A stretch of DNA of 64,000 bases, from the NCBI RefSeq assembly GCF_003762925.1, contig NZ_RJUK01000001.1:1178001-1242000 (forward strand), read 5' to 3'. The notes under the pieces are model-generated. The model was not told the DNA's origin, searched no databases, and saw nothing but the letters and a program-made list of their open reading frames with translations. This DNA comes from Marinimicrobium koreense. Lineage in GTDB: Bacteria; Pseudomonadota; Gammaproteobacteria; Pseudomonadales; Cellvibrionaceae. Below are positions 8,613 to 18,062 of this stretch, one piece after another; within the stretch, counting starts at the first letter, position 1, and each line of letters opens with the position of its first letter. The translations under genes and the position numbers were made by a program.

Positions 8613-9329
8613 ATGACACCATCTTCCCAGATACCGAAGACTCTGATCCTCGGCATATTAGTCTGTGCCGCCGCCAGTTGCAGCACTTCCCGTTCAACGC
8701 CCGATGACAACGACAGCACCCTGTGGAGACTTGATCGCCTGGACCGGGCGGGCTCTGTGCCGGCTCGAGCTGAGGGCAATCCAACCTTGGTGGACACCGT
8801 CCACGGCCCCGCGATTCACTTCGATGGCGATGAAGACCGACTGCTGGTTGAGCACAATCCGCTGGCCGAGCAGAATCAATTTACCATCGAGGTCTGGTTC
8901 AACCCGGCAGATGTTTGGCCGGCGAACTGGGAACCGCGCTTCTTCCACATCGAATCACTCGACAACCCCGATCGTCGGATCACAGTCGAGCTTCGGCTGA
9001 ATGATCAACAGCAGTGGTACCTCGACGGGTTTCTGAAGTCCGAGCGGGACGCCCTGACGCTAATTGACGAGACGCTAGTCCACCCGGTGAATCAATGGCA
9101 CCACGCCGCCCTCACCTTTGATGGAACCACGATGCGTACTTACGTCAACGGTGCACTGGAGCTGGAGGGTACAGTAGACTTTGAACCGATTGGTACCCTC
9201 GCGCGCACTTCAATAGGCGCCCGATTGAATCGGGTTCACTGGTTCAATGGTTTGATGCTTGCAGTGAGAATGACGCCCCAGGCCCTGGAGCCCGAAGCGT
9301 TTCTGGACTGGGAAAAACTGCCCGACTAG
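8613..9329 (+). CDS. LamG-domain (concanavalin A-like) lipoprotein
   Basis: A 238-residue protein with a lipoprotein signal: a basic start, a hydrophobic run (LILGILVCAAAS) and a lipobox ending at about Cys23, so it should be lipid-anchored after cleavage. The mature part from about residue 60 to 225 is a jelly-roll LamG/pentraxin-type domain: IHFDGDEDRLLVEHNP, FTIEVWFNPADVWP, WHHAALTFDGTTMRTYVNG and RTSIGARL are the usual strands. Such domains often bind glycans or calcium and act as sandwich modules. No catalytic partner domain is present, so it is likely a binding lipoprotein; the ligand is unknown. It shares its last bases with the convergent ene-reductase gene. Confidence 0.8.
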   Translation: MTPSSQIPKTLILGILVCAAASCSTSRSTPDDNDSTLWRLDRLDRAGSVPARAEGNPTLVDTVHGPAIHFDGDEDRLLVEHNPLAEQNQFTIEVWFNPADVWPANWEPRFFHIESLDNPDRRITVELRLNDQQQWYLDGFLKSERDALTLIDETLVHPVNQWHHAALTFDGTTMRTYVNGALELEGTVDFEPIGTLARTSIGARLNRVHWFNGLMLAVRMTPQALEPEAFLDWEKLPD

Positions 9330-10405
9330 ACCGTCTCGGGCTTCCTTGCAGAGTACTTGAGCGAAGGATAGTCGGTATAGCCTTCCGGGCCCGAGGCATA
9401 AAATGTTGTCGGATCCGGTTCGTTCAGGGGAGCGTCCTGAGCAAAACGTTCCGCCAGGTCCGGATTGGCGATATAGAGTCTGCCAAACGCGACGGCATCC
9501 GCTTTGCCTTCGGCCAGCCAGCGCTCGGCGCTGGTCTTCTCATAGTTTTCGTTAGCAATGTAGACGCCGCCGAACTGCGCTTTCAGGTCCGGACCCAGGC
9601 TGTCCTCCGCTTCGTGCTCCCGCGAGCACAGAAAGGCTAACTCGCGCTTGCCAAGCTCCCGCGCCACATAACCGAACAGCGCGGCCGGGTCTTCATCCCC
9701 CATGTCGTGGCCATCACCGCGCGGCGCCAGATGCACCCCGACCCTACCCGGCTCCCAAACGCTCAGTACCGCATCGGTCACTTCCAGCAGCAGTCGGGCA
9801 CGGTTTTCGATCGAGCCCCCGTACTGATCGGTGCGCTGGTTACTGTTGGTCTGCAGAAACTGATCCAGCAGATAACCATTGGCGCCGTGAATTTCCACTC
9901 CATCAAACCCCGCACGCCGAGCGTTCTCGGCCCCGCGTCGATAGGCTTCGACCAACTCCGGAATTTCATCCAGGGTCAGCGCTCGCGGCGTGACATATTC
10001 TTTTTTCGGACGAATCAGACTGACGTGCCCTTCCGGACGAATCGCACTGGGGGCGACCGGTAATTCGCCCTCCAGATACACCGGGTCCGAAATCCGGCCA
10101 ACGTGCCACAGCTGCAAGAGAATTTTTCCACCCTCAGCGTGCACCGCCTGTGTCACCTTGCGCCAGCCCGCTACCTGATCTTCCGACCAGATTCCCGGGG
10201 TGTTCGGGTAACCAACGCCCATGTGCGTCACGGAGGTGGCCTCGGTCAGAATCATGCCCGCACCGGCACGCTGGCGATAGTACTCCGCCATCATATCGTT
10301 GGGCACCCGGCCTTTGGAGGCGCGACAGCGCGTCAGGGGCGCCATGATGATGCGATTGGACAACTGTAGGTCGCCAATCCGGATTGGGTCGGTCAAATGG
10401 GGCAT
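9326..10405 (-). CDS. Old-yellow-enzyme-family ene-reductase (NemA-like)
   Basis: A 359-residue FMN flavoprotein of the Old Yellow Enzyme family, which reduces activated alkenes and, in NemA-like members, N-ethylmaleimide and nitro compounds with NADPH. Visible family features are NRIIMAPLTRCRA, ILLQLWHVGRIS, GFDGVEIHGANGYLLDQFLQ with the conserved His/Asn pair, and AFGRLYIANPDLAER. I chose ATG 10405 (MPHLTDPIRIGDLQLSNR): AGGAG lies eight bases upstream and the longer start at 10438 adds unconserved residues. The stop overlaps that of the convergent LamG gene inside a single CTAG. Physiological substrate unknown. Confidence 0.9.
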   Translation of the reverse strand: MPHLTDPIRIGDLQLSNRIIMAPLTRCRASKGRVPNDMMAEYYRQRAGAGMILTEATSVTHMGVGYPNTPGIWSEDQVAGWRKVTQAVHAEGGKILLQLWHVGRISDPVYLEGELPVAPSAIRPEGHVSLIRPKKEYVTPRALTLDEIPELVEAYRRGAENARRAGFDGVEIHGANGYLLDQFLQTNSNQRTDQYGGSIENRARLLLEVTDAVLSVWEPGRVGVHLAPRGDGHDMGDEDPAALFGYVARELGKRELAFLCSREHEAEDSLGPDLKAQFGGVYIANENYEKTSAERWLAEGKADAVAFGRLYIANPDLAERFAQDAPLNEPDPTTFYASGPEGYTDYPSLKYSARKPETV

Positions 10406-10567
10406 GTTTCGTTCTCCTGAACAAAATCCGTAGAGCACGGAAAATCAATGAACGGATGTACGTGAACCCCTATTGCTTGGGATCATTTCCCCCTTTTAAA
10501 TCCTCCCCGAGATGACCTTTACCTTCCTTTACGTGAGGCCCAGCTCTCGTCTCTGACACAGCACACG

Positions 10568-11590
10568 CTATAGCGCTTGAATCGAAGCCCAGAGTGCAGC
10601 ATCAACCGGTATGCCGCGCTGCTGATTCTCCGCACGTCGAGCCATTACCGCTTCACCCGGATAGCGGATAACGCCGTCGGGCTTTGCCGGCCGGGAGCGA
10701 TGGAGATCGTCGATGATCGACTGGACCGCGCCGCGTAAAGCGGGGCGATCTCCCAGTTGGTTGAGATCAATGGCGATAAAAACCTGAGACACACCATACT
10801 CCAGTGTCTGCTGACTGATATCCGCCGTGGAGCGGCCACCACTGAGCAGGGTGGCGAGCAGGTCCAGCATCAGCGACAGCCCTGCGCCTTTCCAGTAACC
10901 CACGGGCACTGGCCGCTGACTTTCGAGAATTGCCCGGGGATCGTCAGTCATGTGCCCGGCGGTATCGTAACCCCCGGGCACGGAAAGCTTGCGCTGCTGT
11001 TCGACCGCCAACTCCATCGCACCGTAGGAAAATTGCGATTGCGCCATATCCAGGACAACCGCACCCGGTTCGTGAGGTACCGCCATCACCAACGGATTGT
11101 TCCCCAAACGACAATCCGCAGCCCCCCAGGCCGGCAGGTTGGCGATGGTGTTGGTCCAACCGATAAACACAAACCCGCGCTCAGCGGCTTGCCAACCATA
11201 GGTACCACCGCGCATCCAGTGGTTGGTGTTCGCCAGTCCCACACAGCCCAATCCGTGAGATTCGGCCAACACCATGGCCCGTTCCGTGGCGGTGCAGGCG
11301 TTGAGTATCCCCGCCCCCAGGTGTCCGTCCCACTGCTCAAGAGCGCCCGCCGCCAGAGTGCACTCGGGCTTCGCCGAGGGCACGACATGGCCGCGACGGA
11401 TCAGGTCGACAAAACGGGGAAAGCGGTTCAGTCCGTGGGTGTAGACACCATCAATACTGTTATCGGTGAAAGTCTTCGCCAGGTGCGCCGCCTCGGTTTC
11501 TGCGAAACCCTCCCGGCGCAGAATGTCGCTCAACGTCTGTACGCTGAGCGCCGGACTGATCAAAAGATTCTGAGCCTTATGGGACGACAT
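10568..11590 (-). CDS. dlgD: 2,3-diketo-L-gulonate reductase (YiaK/DlgD, malate/lactate dehydrogenase superfamily)
   Basis: A 340-residue member of the type-2 malate/L-lactate dehydrogenase superfamily. It tracks E. coli YiaK over its length: GVYTHGLNRFPRF, NTNHWMRGGTYGWQAAERG, WGAADCRLGNNPLV, FSYGAMEL and GYWKGAGLSLMLDLLATLLSGG all have direct counterparts there. YiaK reduces 2,3-diketo-L-gulonate to 3-dehydro-L-gulonate with NADH in L-ascorbate-type sugar-acid breakdown. None of the other yia/ula genes is nearby; the gene instead lies 21 bases after an ABC exporter permease and may be the tail of that operon. Substrate assignment rests on similarity to YiaK and could shift within the superfamily. 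Confidence 0.85.
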   Translation of the reverse strand: MSSHKAQNLLISPALSVQTLSDILRREGFAETEAAHLAKTFTDNSIDGVYTHGLNRFPRFVDLIRRGHVVPSAKPECTLAAGALEQWDGHLGAGILNACTATERAMVLAESHGLGCVGLANTNHWMRGGTYGWQAAERGFVFIGWTNTIANLPAWGAADCRLGNNPLVMAVPHEPGAVVLDMAQSQFSYGAMELAVEQQRKLSVPGGYDTAGHMTDDPRAILESQRPVPVGYWKGAGLSLMLDLLATLLSGGRSTADISQQTLEYGVSQVFIAIDLNQLGDRPALRGAVQSIIDDLHRSRPAKPDGVIRYPGEAVMARRAENQQRGIPVDAALWASIQAL

Positions 11591-11611
11591 ATACCCCTCG
11601 CCTTCATTGAA

Positions 11612-12781
11612 TTACTGGAGAATCGACTCGTGACGATATCGACGCACGGCCATCGACATCAATAACACCGCCAGCGCAACGCAGCTGGCACTCGAAAGCA
11701 CCCAGTGCACCGGAACAATCGACTGCCCATTTACCAGTTGAGTCATCAGTTGGTACTGACCGAGCAGTGGAATCGCCATGGTGAGACTCTGCTCGGGAAT
11801 ATTCAGGAACTGCAGTAGAAAAAACGGCAACATGGGCACCAGCATGGCAATGCCCAACTGCGTCTGAGCCTCCTTGGTCGAACGGGCAAACGCCGCAATG
11901 ACAAACAGGAACGCGGTCATCAACAGGGCGACCGGCAAATGCAAAAACGCTGCGGCGACGAACGTCGATGCCGAAAAATCATAACGGCTGGTGAATACTC
12001 CATCGTCCAGCAACCCGAACAGAACGAAGCCGCTGATCAACGGGAGAATGAGAGACATCAGGACGAACGCCAGTATGGCGACATACTTACCCAGTACCAG
12101 TTGCCAACGCGGGACGGGTAAAGCCAGCAAGGGCTCAAGCGATAACCGCTCCCGCTCTCCGGCGGTCGTGTCCACCGCCAGATAGAAGCCGCCCATCATC
12201 ATGGAGAAGAGCAACATGAACGGCAGGATCAAGCCCATGAACGCCTCACCCGGCACTTGGGTGGAAACATCCCGCTCGCTGATATGGAGCGGGTCAAAGA
12301 CCTGCTCGTCCATCCCCCGGGCCAGAAACCGCAGGCTTCTCAACCGGGAATCATACCCATCGAGCACCGCCCGTAGTCGCCGCCGCTGCTGGGTCGCGTC
12401 GTCACCTCCGCTGTGATAATGGATCACCACCGGGGCGGGTCTGGCGTTGCGCAAAGCCGGTTCATAGTCCTCCGGAATTTCCATAACCAGCGGCAATTCA
12501 CCACGGCGCAGTGGCTCAATGAAGTCCTCTTCCGTCGTCTCGGTATTGATGTTGTGCTCGGCGAGAAAGGCCATCAGGTTGGGGGCTCGCTCGCGCCCGA
12601 CCACCGCCACTGACAGTGGCTGTTCCGTATCGACACTGAATTTATTGACGTTGAATACCAAGGGCCCGATCATCAACGCGGGTAACAGCAGAGGGCCGTA
12701 TAACAGGGTGAAAAACATGGAGCGCCGATCCCGCAGGTTGTCCCGTATCTCCTTCAGCAGAATGACCCAGAACGACTTCAT
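11612..12781 (-). CDS. ABC-type exporter permease, NatB-like
   Basis: A 389-residue membrane protein of the ABC-2/NatB permease type. One N-terminal transmembrane helix (about 20-42) is followed by an extracytoplasmic domain (about 45-195), then five to six helices, including LILPFMLLFSMMMGGFYLAVD and LLMTAFLFVIAAFAR. TAGERERLSLEPLLALPVPRWQLVLGKY between helices is the cytoplasmic loop conserved in NatB/YhaP-type permeases. It overlaps the upstream ATPase gene by four bases (ATGA), so the two form one transporter. NatAB of Bacillus exports sodium; many homologues have other substrates, and the substrate here is unknown. Confidence 0.87.
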   Translation of the reverse strand: MKSFWVILLKEIRDNLRDRRSMFFTLLYGPLLLPALMIGPLVFNVNKFSVDTEQPLSVAVVGRERAPNLMAFLAEHNINTETTEEDFIEPLRRGELPLVMEIPEDYEPALRNARPAPVVIHYHSGGDDATQQRRRLRAVLDGYDSRLRSLRFLARGMDEQVFDPLHISERDVSTQVPGEAFMGLILPFMLLFSMMMGGFYLAVDTTAGERERLSLEPLLALPVPRWQLVLGKYVAILAFVLMSLILPLISGFVLFGLLDDGVFTSRYDFSASTFVAAAFLHLPVALLMTAFLFVIAAFARSTKEAQTQLGIAMLVPMLPFFLLQFLNIPEQSLTMAIPLLGQYQLMTQLVNGQSIVPVHWVLSSASCVALAVLLMSMAVRRYRHESILQ

Positions 12782-13533
12782 GGCTGCACCTCGGGCTGTT
12801 CACCAATGGCGGCCACGAAGGCATCTTCCAGATCATTTTGCCCGGTACGTTCCAGAATGCCGGTCACGGTATCGGTCATGGCAATGCGTCCCTCACTGAT
12901 GATGGCCACCCGGTCACACAGACGGGACACCTCCTGCATGATGTGGCTGGAAATCAACACACAATGACCTTCGTCCCGAAGGCGGCGGAGAATCGTCCGC
13001 AGGTTGCGTGTGGCCATGACATCCAGGCCATTGGTTGGCTCATCAAGAATGAGGGTGCTCGGGTTATGAATCAAGGCGCGCCCCAGCGCCACCCGGGTTC
13101 TCTGTCCCTGGGAAAACCCTTCGGCCCTTCGGTCGGCAAAGCCTTCCATATCAAGCCGCTCAATGAGATCACTGGCCCGATGATGCGCCTCCTCGGCACT
13201 CAATCCGCACAACTGCCCGTAGTACACCAGGTTTTCCCGACTGGTCAGCCTCGGGTACAGTCCGGCATTGTGTGGCAAAAACCCCAACCGCCGGCGGGCC
13301 GCCAGGGGCGCTTTCACCACATCATGACCATCCACTCTGGCCAGGCCGCGGTCAGGTTTTACCAGCCCGGCCAGAATTCTCAGGGTGGTGGATTTACCGG
13401 CACCGTTGGGGCCGAGCAGACCGGTGATTTCCCCATCCTGCGCGTCAAAGCTGACATTCACCAGCGCCTGGACCAGTGTCTTCTTGCGGCCCCTGGGATG
13501 AAAGGATTTTACTAATGCCTGGGTGTAAATCAC
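12778..13533 (-). CDS. ABC transporter ATP-binding protein, NatA-like
   Basis: A 251-residue ABC ATPase with all motifs in place: Walker A GPNGAGKST (about residues 41-49), signature FSQGQRTRVALGRAL (about 138-152), Walker B LILDEPTNGLD, and the switch His in LISSHIMQEV. It energises the NatB-like permease encoded by the overlapping downstream gene. The start follows the alpha/beta-hydrolase gene by 12 bases, suggesting transcription as part of a longer run. The NatA label reflects pairing with a NatB-type permease rather than proven sodium export. Confidence 0.9.
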   Translation of the reverse strand: MIYTQALVKSFHPRGRKKTLVQALVNVSFDAQDGEITGLLGPNGAGKSTTLRILAGLVKPDRGLARVDGHDVVKAPLAARRRLGFLPHNAGLYPRLTSRENLVYYGQLCGLSAEEAHHRASDLIERLDMEGFADRRAEGFSQGQRTRVALGRALIHNPSTLILDEPTNGLDVMATRNLRTILRRLRDEGHCVLISSHIMQEVSRLCDRVAIISEGRIAMTDTVTGILERTGQNDLEDAFVAAIGEQPEVQP

Positions 13534-13545
13534 GTCAGTGCCGCC

Positions 13546-15072
13546 TCAGGGTGATGGTCCGTTTCGGTCCAGAAACAGGGGAACCGTCTGCACTCTGTCC
13601 AGACAGTCGGCCGACAATGAACCCGGCTCCGCCGAGATGACAAAGCGCGCGATGATATCCGGCACACACCCCAGCAAGCCGACCTGGTGTCCCCGCTCCG
13701 GCACCACCAGGTGGCGCGCATTGCCCAGGGTCTGCATGAGCTGATCACCGTAGGCCGGTGGCGTAATCGGATCCCTCCCACCGCTGAGCAACAAGGTGGG
13801 AATGTCCGATTTCAGGGGCGCTTTGAATTGCTCGCCCATCTCTCCGCGAGGCCAGGGTTCGCACATGGCTTTCAGCCCCGCCAGAAAGCCCGGCCCCATA
13901 TAGGTGCCCTCGCCTTCCTCCGCATCGACCTGCGGATAAAAGGGCGCGTCCTCGGTACAGACCACACTATTGTGCATACCCAGTGCGATATCGTCACTGA
14001 TATCGAGCCGCTGGGCGAGCCGCGCCAGAGCGACCAGATTGTTGTCCCGAGCCGCGGAGTCAATCATCGGCGACAGCACCGAAAGCACATCGCTGTTATA
14101 CAGCGCCATGCGAATCACGTTGACCAAGTGGGCGCGGGTGAACCTCAACGTTTGCCAGCTTCCATCGCGAAGGGATTCATAGCGAACCTCCACCGGCTCC
14201 GATTCAAGCCGATCCAGCAGTTGGGTAATGTCCCGTTGCAGTTCGGGAAACCGCTCCCGACAGGGAGATGATTGATCGCACTGACGAATCAGTGCATCCA
14301 GGGCGGCCTGGCTGTGAACGGCTATTTGGGGGCCGAGACTGACATCGGCGGGCAGCACACCGTCCAGAACGGCCGTTCGGACAGCGTCCGGATAGCGGCG
14401 CATGTAAGTCTGCGCTACCCGAGTGCCATAGGAAACACCGTACAGGTTCCAGCGGGACACCCCGAGCGCCTGACGCACCCGCTCCAGATCCCGCACGGCC
14501 ACCTCGGTTGTATAGTGGCGCGGGTCGCCGTTGAAATCCTGCAAACAGGCCCTTGCCAGAGAGGACAATTGCGCGGGGTCCGGGTCGGCCAATGGCATGG
14601 CAGCATCATCCACCGCACAAGGCTGCGGGTTCGATTGTCCCGTGCCGCGTTGATCCACCAGATAGATATCACGCCGCCGGGCCAGTTGGGCAAAGGCCCG
14701 ATCCAGGCGGAGAAAACTGCGACTGGCCGCCTGACCGGGGCCGCCGGCAATCGCCAGAACCGGATCATCCTGGACCTGAGCGGCAGTGGCCGGAAGACGC
14801 ACGATCAGCAGATCGATCCAGACATCGTCCGGCCCCTGCTGCTCATAATTCTCCGGAACGCTCAAACGGGCGCACTGCACATGGCGAAGTCGTTCGTTGG
14901 CCGTGAGGGCACAGTCGGAAAACTCCAGTTCTTTCCCCGAGGATGACAACGCCCCGACCTTACCCGCTTGAGGTTTATCGTCCGCCGCCAGGGCAAAGCC
15001 TGTTACTGATACCAAAGCAGGCAACAGTAGTGCGAACCAACGGTGCCCGAATTTTCGCTGTTGCATGAACAT
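13546..15072 (-). CDS. Secreted alpha/beta-hydrolase, TAP-like/proline-iminopeptidase type
   Basis: A 508-residue hydrolase with an N-terminal signal peptide (KFGHRWFALLLPALVSVTGFALA, cleavage near residue 28), so it is exported. The fold is the alpha/beta-hydrolase of the SlpD/E and tripeptidyl-aminopeptidase group: oxyanion segment AIAGGPGQAASRSF, nucleophile elbow GVSYG, DQRGTGQSNP, and a C-terminal TAP-like region with LLLSGGRDPITPP (Asp) and RGHQVGLLGCVPD (His). The triad therefore looks complete. The start at 15072 has GGAGG seven bases upstream; an ATG two codons later is the alternative. It follows the patatin gene by 17 bases. Peptidase or esterase activity is likely; substrate unknown. 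Confidence 0.86.
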   Translation of the reverse strand: MFMQQRKFGHRWFALLLPALVSVTGFALAADDKPQAGKVGALSSSGKELEFSDCALTANERLRHVQCARLSVPENYEQQGPDDVWIDLLIVRLPATAAQVQDDPVLAIAGGPGQAASRSFLRLDRAFAQLARRRDIYLVDQRGTGQSNPQPCAVDDAAMPLADPDPAQLSSLARACLQDFNGDPRHYTTEVAVRDLERVRQALGVSRWNLYGVSYGTRVAQTYMRRYPDAVRTAVLDGVLPADVSLGPQIAVHSQAALDALIRQCDQSSPCRERFPELQRDITQLLDRLESEPVEVRYESLRDGSWQTLRFTRAHLVNVIRMALYNSDVLSVLSPMIDSAARDNNLVALARLAQRLDISDDIALGMHNSVVCTEDAPFYPQVDAEEGEGTYMGPGFLAGLKAMCEPWPRGEMGEQFKAPLKSDIPTLLLSGGRDPITPPAYGDQLMQTLGNARHLVVPERGHQVGLLGCVPDIIARFVISAEPGSLSADCLDRVQTVPLFLDRNGPSP

Positions 15073-15089
15073 CGACGGAGCCTCCCGGG

Positions 15090-16235
15090 TTACCCGCTTG
15101 TGACTCCAAAAAACGGCTTGAGTCGATCGGCTTCCCACATGGTGTCCTGGTAACCGAGTTCCATCAATTCGCCGATGAAAGACTGGTGAAACAACAGATA
15201 ACTGGCCGCTGTCGCACCGCCTCCCTTGGCGGTCGCACCGATGGCACGCAGGAAAAAACGCAGGCTTTTGGGCAGGTTCCGCACCTTGCGCCCGGCGATA
15301 TTATCCAGCTCCCGGGAGGGGGAAATGATCCGGTTATCCACCGCGCGCAGCGGTAAATCGGCGGCGGCGAGCTTGTCTTCGGGAATCATTCCAACCAGTT
15401 CATTGATGCGTTCCAGATGCTCCAGGTCTCCTTCCAGTGCATCGATGAAAGCGCTGTTGAAAAGCTGCCCGACAATCTGGGCCATGGAGGGCGAGTGCCG
15501 TACGGTACGACGATGCACCGGCTTGCGGGCTTCACGATTGCCACTGACCCCGACAATAAACAGGGATTCCGCCCCGAGGTGTAACGCCGGGCTGATGGGC
15601 GCCAACTGGCGAAGCGCACCGTCACCGAAATATTCCCGATTGATGCGAACCGCCGGGAAAATGGTCGGAATGGCCGACGAGGCCAATAAATGTTCCAGTT
15701 TCAGTCGGGTCGGCATACCGACTCTACGATGGCGATTCCAGCCCTCCAGCTCGGGCGCCCCCTGAAAGAAACTGACCGACTGCCCCGAGCTGTAACCCAT
15801 GGCGTTGACCGCCACTGCATGCAGCTTACCGCTGGCAATGGCGGCATCGAGATTTTCAAAACGTACCGACGTCCCCAACAGATGCCACAGGGGGCCGTTA
15901 TCCAGCATCGACAGAGGCCGCGTACGCCCCACCCCTTCGTTGAACAGGGAGAACCCGAGCAGACCCAACCCGCGGGCCAGATCACTCCAGCCGTGGCGAT
16001 AGACCTGGCCGGGGGTCAACCGCTGCCAGATGCCCGCCAGCGACTGGACTGATTCGCGAAAATTGCCCGGGTGGCACGCCAGCGCCAGCGCATTGATCGC
16101 CCCGGCGGAAGTGCCGCAAATGATCGGAAACGGATTGACGGTGTCCGCTGGCAGAATATTGGCCAGCGCCTGTAAAACACCCACCTGGTAAGCGGCACGC
16201 GCGCCACCTCCAGAGAGAATCAGGGCTCTTTTCAT
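15090..16235 (-). CDS. Patatin-like phospholipase
   Basis: A 381-residue patatin-domain protein. The glycine-rich oxyanion loop LSGGGARAAYQVG (about residues 6-18), nucleophile elbow GTSAG (about 43-47) and the Asp of the Ser-Asp dyad in YFGDGALRQLAP are all present, so it should be an active lipid acyl hydrolase. No signal peptide is seen; like many bacterial patatins it probably acts in the cytoplasm on membrane lipids. The ATG at 16235 is preferred over a GTG two codons earlier. It sits 19 bases after fadD, which could activate fatty acids released here; that link is inferred from adjacency. Confidence 0.9.
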   Translation of the reverse strand: MKRALILSGGGARAAYQVGVLQALANILPADTVNPFPIICGTSAGAINALALACHPGNFRESVQSLAGIWQRLTPGQVYRHGWSDLARGLGLLGFSLFNEGVGRTRPLSMLDNGPLWHLLGTSVRFENLDAAIASGKLHAVAVNAMGYSSGQSVSFFQGAPELEGWNRHRRVGMPTRLKLEHLLASSAIPTIFPAVRINREYFGDGALRQLAPISPALHLGAESLFIVGVSGNREARKPVHRRTVRHSPSMAQIVGQLFNSAFIDALEGDLEHLERINELVGMIPEDKLAAADLPLRAVDNRIISPSRELDNIAGRKVRNLPKSLRFFLRAIGATAKGGGATAASYLLFHQSFIGELMELGYQDTMWEADRLKPFFGVTSG

Positions 16236-16254
16236 GAACACTCTCTAGCTGATG

Positions 16255-17883
16255 TCACGCACGGCCGGTTTTCGCTGGTTCCTCGTCCCGCAACTCACGC
16301 CGCAGCACTTTGCCCACGTTGGATTTGGGCAACTCGTCCCGGAACTCGACATCGTGCGGCACTTTGTAAGGGGTCAGATTTTTCTTGGCAAATTCCCGGA
16401 CTTCTTTCACGGTCATGTCCCGGTTGGTGACGATATAGGCTTTAACCAGCTCACCGCTTTCCTCGTCGGGTACACCCACGACCGCCGCCTCGACAATGTC
16501 CGGATGGGTGCAGAGCACATCCTCCACTTCGTTCGGGAAGACCTTGAACCCGGACACATTAATCATATCCTTCTTGCGATCGACAATCCGGATGTAGCCA
16601 TCCTCCTGAATGACCGCCATATCGCCGGTTCTGAACCAGCCATCCTCATCGAGTACCTGTCGGGTTTCATCGGGTCGATTCCAATAGCCCTTCATGACCT
16701 GGGGGCCACGCACGCACAGCTCACCGGGCTCACCGTTGGGCAGCGACTGCCCCTCTTCGTCAATGACCTTGCACTCCGTGTCCGGCATGGGTAGCCCGAC
16801 AGTACCCTGCTGAATCGCACCCGGCGGATTAATGGAAACCACCGGAGAGGTTTCGGTCAGGCCGTAGCCTTCAAAAATGCCGACACCGGTGACTTCTTTC
16901 CAGCGCCGTGCGGCAGCGGCCGTCAGCGCCATGCCACCGGAGGCGGTCAGTCGCAAATGGCTGAAGTCCAGCTTGACGAAATCCGGATCCCGGCACAGGG
17001 CATTGAACAGGGTGTTCAACCCGACAAAGCAGGTAAAGGGCTTGTCTTTGAGGGTTTTGACAAAGCCTTTGATATCCCGGGGGTTGGGAATGAGCAGGTT
17101 GTGATTGCCCAGGGACAGCGCCGAGGTGATGTGCAGCGTAAACGCATAGATATGGTAGAGCGGCAACGGGGCAATATAGTATTCCTGATTGACCCGGAAC
17201 TCACCCTCCATGTGCTTGTTCACCTGAAGCATATTGGCAACCAGGTTGCGGTGCGTCAGCATGGCGCCTTTGGCAACGCCGGTTGTGCCGCCGGTGTACT
17301 GGAGCACGGCGACATCGTCCGGAGACTGCTCGACTTTGCGATAGGCACCCTGAGCAAGCCCGAGCGCCTGGCGGAACTCAACCTGATGGGGGAAGTGAAA
17401 GCTCGGCACCATGCGTTTGATGTACTTGATGACGGTGTTGAGCAGCACCCGTTTCACGGGTGGATGGAGGTCCGCCAGCTCAGTAACGATCACCTGCTCG
17501 ACCTCGGTGTCAGCCACAATCGAGGCAGCTTTGTCCGCGATGTTGGCCAACACCACCAGCGCCCGTGCGCCGGAGTCCTGCAACTGATGTTTGACTTCCC
17601 GGGCGGTATACAGTGGGTTGGTGTTGACCACCACCAGCCCCGCGCGCAGGGCGCCCAAGAGAGCCACCGGGTACTGGAGAATGTTGGGAAGCTGGATGGC
17701 AATGCGGTCGCCGGGCTGCAGGTCCGTGTGCTGCTGTAGATAGGCCGCAAACTGGCTGGAGAGACGGTCCAGATCGCCGTAGGTCAGCGTATGGCCGAGA
17801 CAGGTGAACGAATCGCTGCGTTCATACTGTCGCAGAGCCTCATCCAGAACCGACACGACGGTACGGTCATAATCTAGGGTCAT
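16255..17883 (-). CDS. fadD: Long-chain fatty-acid--CoA ligase
   Basis: A 542-residue acyl-CoA synthetase of the AMP-binding superfamily. It forms acyl-adenylate from fatty acid and ATP, then the CoA thioester, at the inner membrane face. Motifs visible are the P-loop YTGGTTGVAKGAMLTH, GYGLTETSP, GWFRTGDMAVIQEDGYIRIVDRKKDMI and the C-terminal Lys region LPKSNVGKVLRREL. Length and sequence style match gammaproteobacterial FadD. The ATG at 17883 is chosen; a GTG two codons upstream, closer to the GGAG, is the alternative. It may lead a minus-strand run through patatin, hydrolase, natA/natB and dlgD, since all gaps are short. Confidence 0.92.
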   Translation of the reverse strand: MTLDYDRTVVSVLDEALRQYERSDSFTCLGHTLTYGDLDRLSSQFAAYLQQHTDLQPGDRIAIQLPNILQYPVALLGALRAGLVVVNTNPLYTAREVKHQLQDSGARALVVLANIADKAASIVADTEVEQVIVTELADLHPPVKRVLLNTVIKYIKRMVPSFHFPHQVEFRQALGLAQGAYRKVEQSPDDVAVLQYTGGTTGVAKGAMLTHRNLVANMLQVNKHMEGEFRVNQEYYIAPLPLYHIYAFTLHITSALSLGNHNLLIPNPRDIKGFVKTLKDKPFTCFVGLNTLFNALCRDPDFVKLDFSHLRLTASGGMALTAAAARRWKEVTGVGIFEGYGLTETSPVVSINPPGAIQQGTVGLPMPDTECKVIDEEGQSLPNGEPGELCVRGPQVMKGYWNRPDETRQVLDEDGWFRTGDMAVIQEDGYIRIVDRKKDMINVSGFKVFPNEVEDVLCTHPDIVEAAVVGVPDEESGELVKAYIVTNRDMTVKEVREFAKKNLTPYKVPHDVEFRDELPKSNVGKVLRRELRDEEPAKTGRA

Positions 17884-18062
17884 AATCACTGTACTCCATT
17901 TCAGGGCCCGCTCCGTCTTCCTGTGAACCGCGGTGCCGGGCTTGATTTAGTGTTATCTACAGTGATTATCGGTGCCCCGCCAGGGACTTGCAACCGATGT
18001 CCCGCACTTTTGCTCCGCCACCCCGACATTGCTTGCCAAAGTGGCAGAACACCGGCAACCCG

